A stretch of 21,674 nt of DNA from Elysia marginata (lineage: Eukaryota > Mollusca > Gastropoda > Plakobranchidae), in the NCBI GenBank assembly GCA_019649035.1, contig BMAT01007929.1, forward strand, positions 25,069 to 46,742. Reading direction: 5' to 3'. A program made the position numbers and the translations under genes. The stretch's first letter is position 1. Every line of letters begins with the position of its first letter. Positions 12,701-18,700 of this stretch are shown in pieces. A model generated the notes under the pieces. The model ran no database searches, was not told the DNA's origin, and saw only the letters and a program-made list of their open reading frames with translations.

Positions 12701-15700
12701 AGAACCAAGGTTGCTCTATAGAAATGGGAAAGTCTTGCCTCTGGCACACCTCAAAACATTCAGAATGATAAGTTTTGGGGGATTTTTTTACTTTAAAGAG
12801 TAAATAAGCCCCCATGTTATACAGGCACACATTTTAAGAGAAAATAAATGCATTTAAAACAAATAAAATTAGTAGTCATTACAGGTGATAGCTCTGAAGA
12901 GTTGTAAGAAAGTACACAGGCTGTGCTTTATTTGTTATCCTTCAGTACCTGGTGGCTGTTATTTTTCACAGAGCTTTGAAGATTACACTATTTTTGCTGA
13001 TCATCATGTTTAAGAAAATGATTATTTGCTATTTCATTTGATTAAATCATTATTTTTGGTAGGCAATAAACTTTGGACAGCTCATTAAATCTTAATAAAT
13101 TTCCCTCACAAGAATTCATGCTCCATCAAACAAAATTTTATTCACCAAACGAAGGAAACCTGTTGTTGTGTTGCATTAAATGCTATAAAGCAGTCATTGA
13201 TTCGTAATCTAATTTCTACAAGTCAATATCTGGGACCCAAATTCAATAAATAGTATAAAATTTAGAAACTAGACTTTACACTGTTAAAAAAGAATCATCA
13301 AGAATTTTTTTTAATTGACAAATGAAGTGCCTGCGTAACTCATAGAATATAAGTTTGTAAATTACAATTTAAATGATATATTGTTCAGCTATACCCTGGA
13401 CCAAGGCAAGAATTGGAAGAGTCAAAAGTTTGATGACCATGGTTTGTCATATATTGCTTCGTCATCAGTGGAGGAAAAGGATGGTGCCCTCATACAAACG
13501 TAAGCTATTCCCCACAGAAAGTATGGAAAGTAGAGTAGAAGTCAAGAGTCTTTTTTACACATAGACAGCTCTCCTCCAATAAACCTTGATTTTAAAAGTT
13601 GGTTAGTTTTAATTCTGTGAAGCACCATTAATCATGATCTTGCAGTCTATCTTTAGTTATTTTCGTTATTGGTGCTAAAGTAATGAAATAAGGTTTGTGT
13701 AGTGCCCTGTTTTTCTAAAGTGTTGATTACCTTTTTGTTGTAACAGTTCCACACTTAACTCATTCAATTTCCAAATGTACTTTTGTTTAATTTTATTTTG
13801 TGTCTCTACCTTTATAACTGAAAGTCTACCTTTATTAGTATTTAAGTTTAATGTGTAGGGCTCCACAAAAAGAGTCAACATACGCTGCTGGCCAGTTTGA
13901 TAAAAATGTTTATTTTAAAACACTAAGTCTAGCAAGCTTTTGCTCAAAAGTATTTTTTGCATTGCTTGAGAGTTTATGACGATTTTCATCATATTCACCG
14001 GTGACACTACAAAACAAAAAAATATTTAAAATGTAAATTTAACAGCTTTTAAAACACAGCAAGTTATATTAAAGTCTATTATTCTCAATTTTTTTTTAAA
14101 ATTAGGTCATTTGGATTTCTTCTCTTCCTCAAGTGCAATAACTCAAGACCTAATTCAGATATCAAAATAATTTTTCGCAATGTGAAAGAGCTTTGTGAGG
14201 CTGTTCCAATGATATATATGTAACTCCACAGCATAAAATTCTGCAAGTAGACTAATTTAGTGTGAATCTACATAAATATTGTCATAATGTTTATGAAGGA
14301 AAGGAGCTTAAATAGTGGTGATAAACTGGAAATACTGAGTGAGTATAAAAAGGAAAAAAGCAATATCTAATTCAGCATATCTAGCCCTGACGTTTTCTTT
14401 TCTTTTTTACAGTATACTTGGCAAAGAAAAAATTAAAAGGTCATGGAAATACATAAAGTTGAATATGACAAGCTTACTCCCAGAAAAGTGTGAAGAGAAA
14501 GATTATGAAACCTGGTCATTAAAGGACTACAACGCAGTAAGTTTTCTTTTCTGTTCTTTTATGTTACTGATTTCCATTTACTTCAAGACTCATCAGTTTA
14601 TGGGATTAAGCAGTGTTCACTGTAGGCTATATGGTTTTATAGTATAGCTCTGATCATGAGATCGGACAGAACTTTGTTTTGTTGAAAAGTTTTCTGACTC
14701 AATGGCTACATTTTTTCTCATTTTGTGTACAACAAAGGGCAAATGTACCCCTTAATTTTTTTTTAAATCCAACTGAAAAAGACTTATTACACACGCCTCA
14801 AGCTTAAGTGTCCTATGGGTGTCCTTAAGTCAACGTGTTCTTGTCATGACTCTTTTTACATGTGGCAAATTGGTGAAACAAGCCTATGAAAGAGATATAC
14901 AATACATGAATGGTTCTTGAAAGGGCCCCAGGTATCTTGAATGGGAAGCTAAGGCTAGATTGTCAAATGGATGACCATAGCAGGTATTATAAAGAAAAAA
15001 GTAAAGGTTTTTTATATAGCGCCTAATCCACTAAAATGCTCTAAGCACTTTACACGGGTTCTCCAACAGGCTATTGCCAACCAAATTACCTTCTGAACTC
15101 ACAGAGCAGCAGCTAATAAAGCAGATCATTCTAGTACACTGTCAGTACATCTTTCACTGCCTATAATCGTGTATTCCTTTAACGCATGAGTTAGGTGTGG
15201 AAATTATTGTAAATAGCCTATCTCAAGGACTGTACATTAACCTGCTGAATGCAGGGCTCAAAGATCTTTTGGTTAGAAAGTTGAGCGTCTAGCACTAGAC
15301 GCAATACAATGCTTAATTAAGATTTGGAAGATAAATGGGTGTTCAAAAGCCTAATCTCATATCTGAATGCAATTCTTTTGATGGTTTGAATGATGCACTT
15401 ATGTCAGGTTGACATTTTTAAAACTATATTAGACCCTTTTCTAATTATGTTTATTCTCTATCCTATTCTCTTAACAGTGCAACACAATTTTTTTTTGTAT
15501 TTGAAATTTTGTGGCGGCTGTCAATCAAAATTGCAATATTTTTCTTTGCCTTGCTCTCAAGGGTGATTCTACAGATAAGTGTATATTGGGCAGGGTTGTA
15601 CAATTCATGAAGAGGAAAGCTGAGGCAGTTTGCTACATCGGTGAAACATCTAATCTTCATGTTGCAAACAATAGTGCATGTTTCTGTACAAATGAGGATT

Positions 15701-18700
15701 ATGAGTGGTGAGGAAATCATTATTTTACAGAATGGACACTCCTGAATTTTTTTCTTACATCATACTATTCATTAAAAAGAAAAATAGGACTAGCTATGGA
15801 ATGAGAATAACTGAAGATGGACTTTGTGTTTTAAAATTACACGGTATTCTTAATGTTCAAACTATCTAATGATGGATGTTTGTTGTGGGATTCTCAGGTT
15901 CTCATATTAGCCTAAAAAATAAAGATTTCCGAATGGAAAAGGCATTGCATTTTGTATATGTAATAAAAATGTATCCTTTATTTAAATTGAAATTTAATAT
16001 ACCTTTTTGAAAACATAACATGCTCTGTGATAAAAATAATTTTTCAAGAGACGAACTTTGCAATTTTTGTTTCAATATGTATCTAATATTTTCAGTGACT
16101 TTGGATATGAGAAAGCAGGTAATGCCTGTCATAAAGCATCTTGGTATGATGACAGCTTTGTCCCTATAGCATGTGACAGTGGAGGAGAATACATGAAGAG
16201 TCAAGGGTTAGTATCAATAAAGTGTCACAGATAATTTTACAATGCCTTTGTCAAGTTCACACACAGGCACCATATAAAATCCTTCTGTTGTAAATATGTT
16301 TAGTAATTTTAACAATTATACCAGGTCATAATTAGATGGGAAAAAATGACATCAGGAGTGTTACACTATATTCTAGAAAAAATGAAAATGTAAGGAGTGC
16401 AAATAATTTCAATGTGGCTTATCCACGGTAACAATATTTGGCTATCAAAAGCTTTGCTTTGATTAACTTTTGTTAGCTGTCAGTTAACCATTTTTTTTGT
16501 TTTGCTATGGAAAAAGTGGAGCAGTAGCAGGGCTTACAGTGAGTTCACAGTAGGGGAGCAACAAAAGTTGCATGAATAAATCTTTAAGAAAATCATAGAA
16601 AGTTTTATAAACCTTTTTAGGTCAGTGGCTGCAATTTTATTACTAATTATTTTCTTTGGAACTTAGTTTGCACATCTTTACATATTCTCAGATACAGAAA
16701 AATCATTGCTGATGTTTGCATTGAAAATGAGGAAGATAAGAAAAAGTATGATAAAAAGAAGACTGCATGTCCATCAGCTGTACCAATGGGTTTATTTTTG
16801 ATGGCAGAAATGAAGACCATTCCTCTTGGAAAAGAAATCACCTTTTCCTTAGAACAAGATCGTGTGAGTGACCTATGTCTTGAAATTTCAGTTTTTTTAT
16901 GAGTAATGAGAAATACTTTTTGTTTTTTATTTTATAAATATAGCTTTTCTAGGAACTGATTTTTCTCAAAACTAAATTTGGTTATGGTTTTACTATGCCT
17001 GATGCTAAAATGTGTCACCTGGATAAAGTTAAAGCATTGGTTTATTTAAGTAACAACTTTCATACAGTTCAAATTTAATAATGCTCTTTTGTGTTAGTTC
17101 TTTTAAAAATATGTATAAACTTTTTATAGTAACTATACCTTTTGATCTGGACCCTATAGGGCTCAAAATGGGATACAAAATATACCTGGGACTTTGGAGA
17201 CACATCAGACACTGTGTCAGATACAGGCTTCAAGAATGCTTCTCAGAAACAGCATGCATTCCAGTCTTCAGGCAAATTCAACATTACAGTTACTGCTACA
17301 AACCAGAAAGGCATTGCTAAGGCTTCCTTTGCAGTTGAAGTGCAAGGTATTTTGGCTGTTGGGATGTTTGTAGTTATGTTGTTGGTGATCTTGGAGGGAA
17401 AAAATATTGCTGCTGTTTTTATAAAAGAGAATACTATGTATGTTGGTTTGCTTTTGTTTGAATTGTCTTCTTTGTATTGTCATCAAAACCTTTTGAGTAT
17501 GGCCTTTGCAATTAAGATCACCTTTTTATTTATACCAAATTGTTCAATCTGCCCAAATGATTTCATTACACAAGATATTATTGTTCAAGCTATCAAGTTT
17601 GTTTTGTCAGTTTTATCAACTTGCAACCTTAGTTCTAGCTTGTTCTGTCTCCATTTTTCTCAATTTGAACTACAGCCATTTAAAGTTCAGTGTAGATGTA
17701 TATAGTAAAATTCAACTATTTAAAATGGGTTTATAGGGTTACGGTTAGGGCTCTCTGGTTTTAACTGTTTAAAATACCCTATTTAAGTAAAGATTTTTTG
17801 CCCCTCTTTCAGATATGACTGGTTCTAAATATGCCGAAAGGATCATAAGAACAAGATAGCACTGAGGTCGCGAACTAAAAAAAATTTTTTGTGATGAAAC
17901 CTTTTTTTTAAACTCAATTGCTACCAGTGCCTTTTGATATAAAATGAAAAAATATTTGAAAAATTAAAAATGTTAACAAATAGAGATAGGTTGTACCTCT
18001 AAAATTTTTAAAAAATCAGATTGTTTTTTCTGGCAGGTGATGTCTGAACGCTAGTTATCTTGTATAAATGAATTGAAATGGTTAAAAGTATTTTCTGACC
18101 ATATATATTGATGTTACAAACATATTGTTAGAGTAAAAACTATAAACTTTGCCTTATCCAGACACCTTGACAAAGCTCAGCATTTTTGCTCCCTGGGCAT
18201 CTGTTGTTGGTCATGATGTGAGGATTGGTACCCTGCCCAGATCAAAGGTTCAGGTCTTTTATAGAGACAAACTCCACTATATGTGGTCATTTGGTGATGA
18301 GGTAAAAATATTTTTGAGAACTATAAAAAAAGAAAAGAAAATGTTTGATTTCTGAAATAGACAGGGCTGTGGTTGGGAGCCTTCGCTTCTAACTCTGTCA
18401 ATCCTCTTCCTGGCATTAAAAACAGCAGAAAATTATGAAAGTCGGCCAAAGTCTAGAAGTATTGTGAAGGAAACAGTAGGTTTGTCCTCTTTTTTTTACT
18501 AGGTTTCTGGTCATATGTGTGATACTTTTGATGCTTGCTAACAACAGTATATCACACAGTGCAGTATGAATGTAAGCAAGGGCTTCTATCTATACTGCAT
18601 TTTTCTTCATAAGGTAAAAATAGTTCAGTGTATGTTCACCCATCTGAGCTCAAACAGTTCATTGAGTTCACTTCATTCCTTCATTCCCCTCTATGTAGCC

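Larger units (their letters stand above)
10578..13388 (+). other. Intron between exons 8 and 9, with two retroelements
   Basis: The 2,811-bp intron contains a SINE-like element (11015-11263) and a solo LTR (11307-12041). The flanks 10578-10999 and 12047-13388 are AT-rich with nothing I can name. A pair of opposed open frames at about 12386-12634 looks fortuitous. Confidence 0.8.

Noticed and set aside
17506-17736. 76-codon open frame in the intron after exon 14
   Set aside because: T-rich, hydrophobic by composition, no splice sites or family pattern in this frame.
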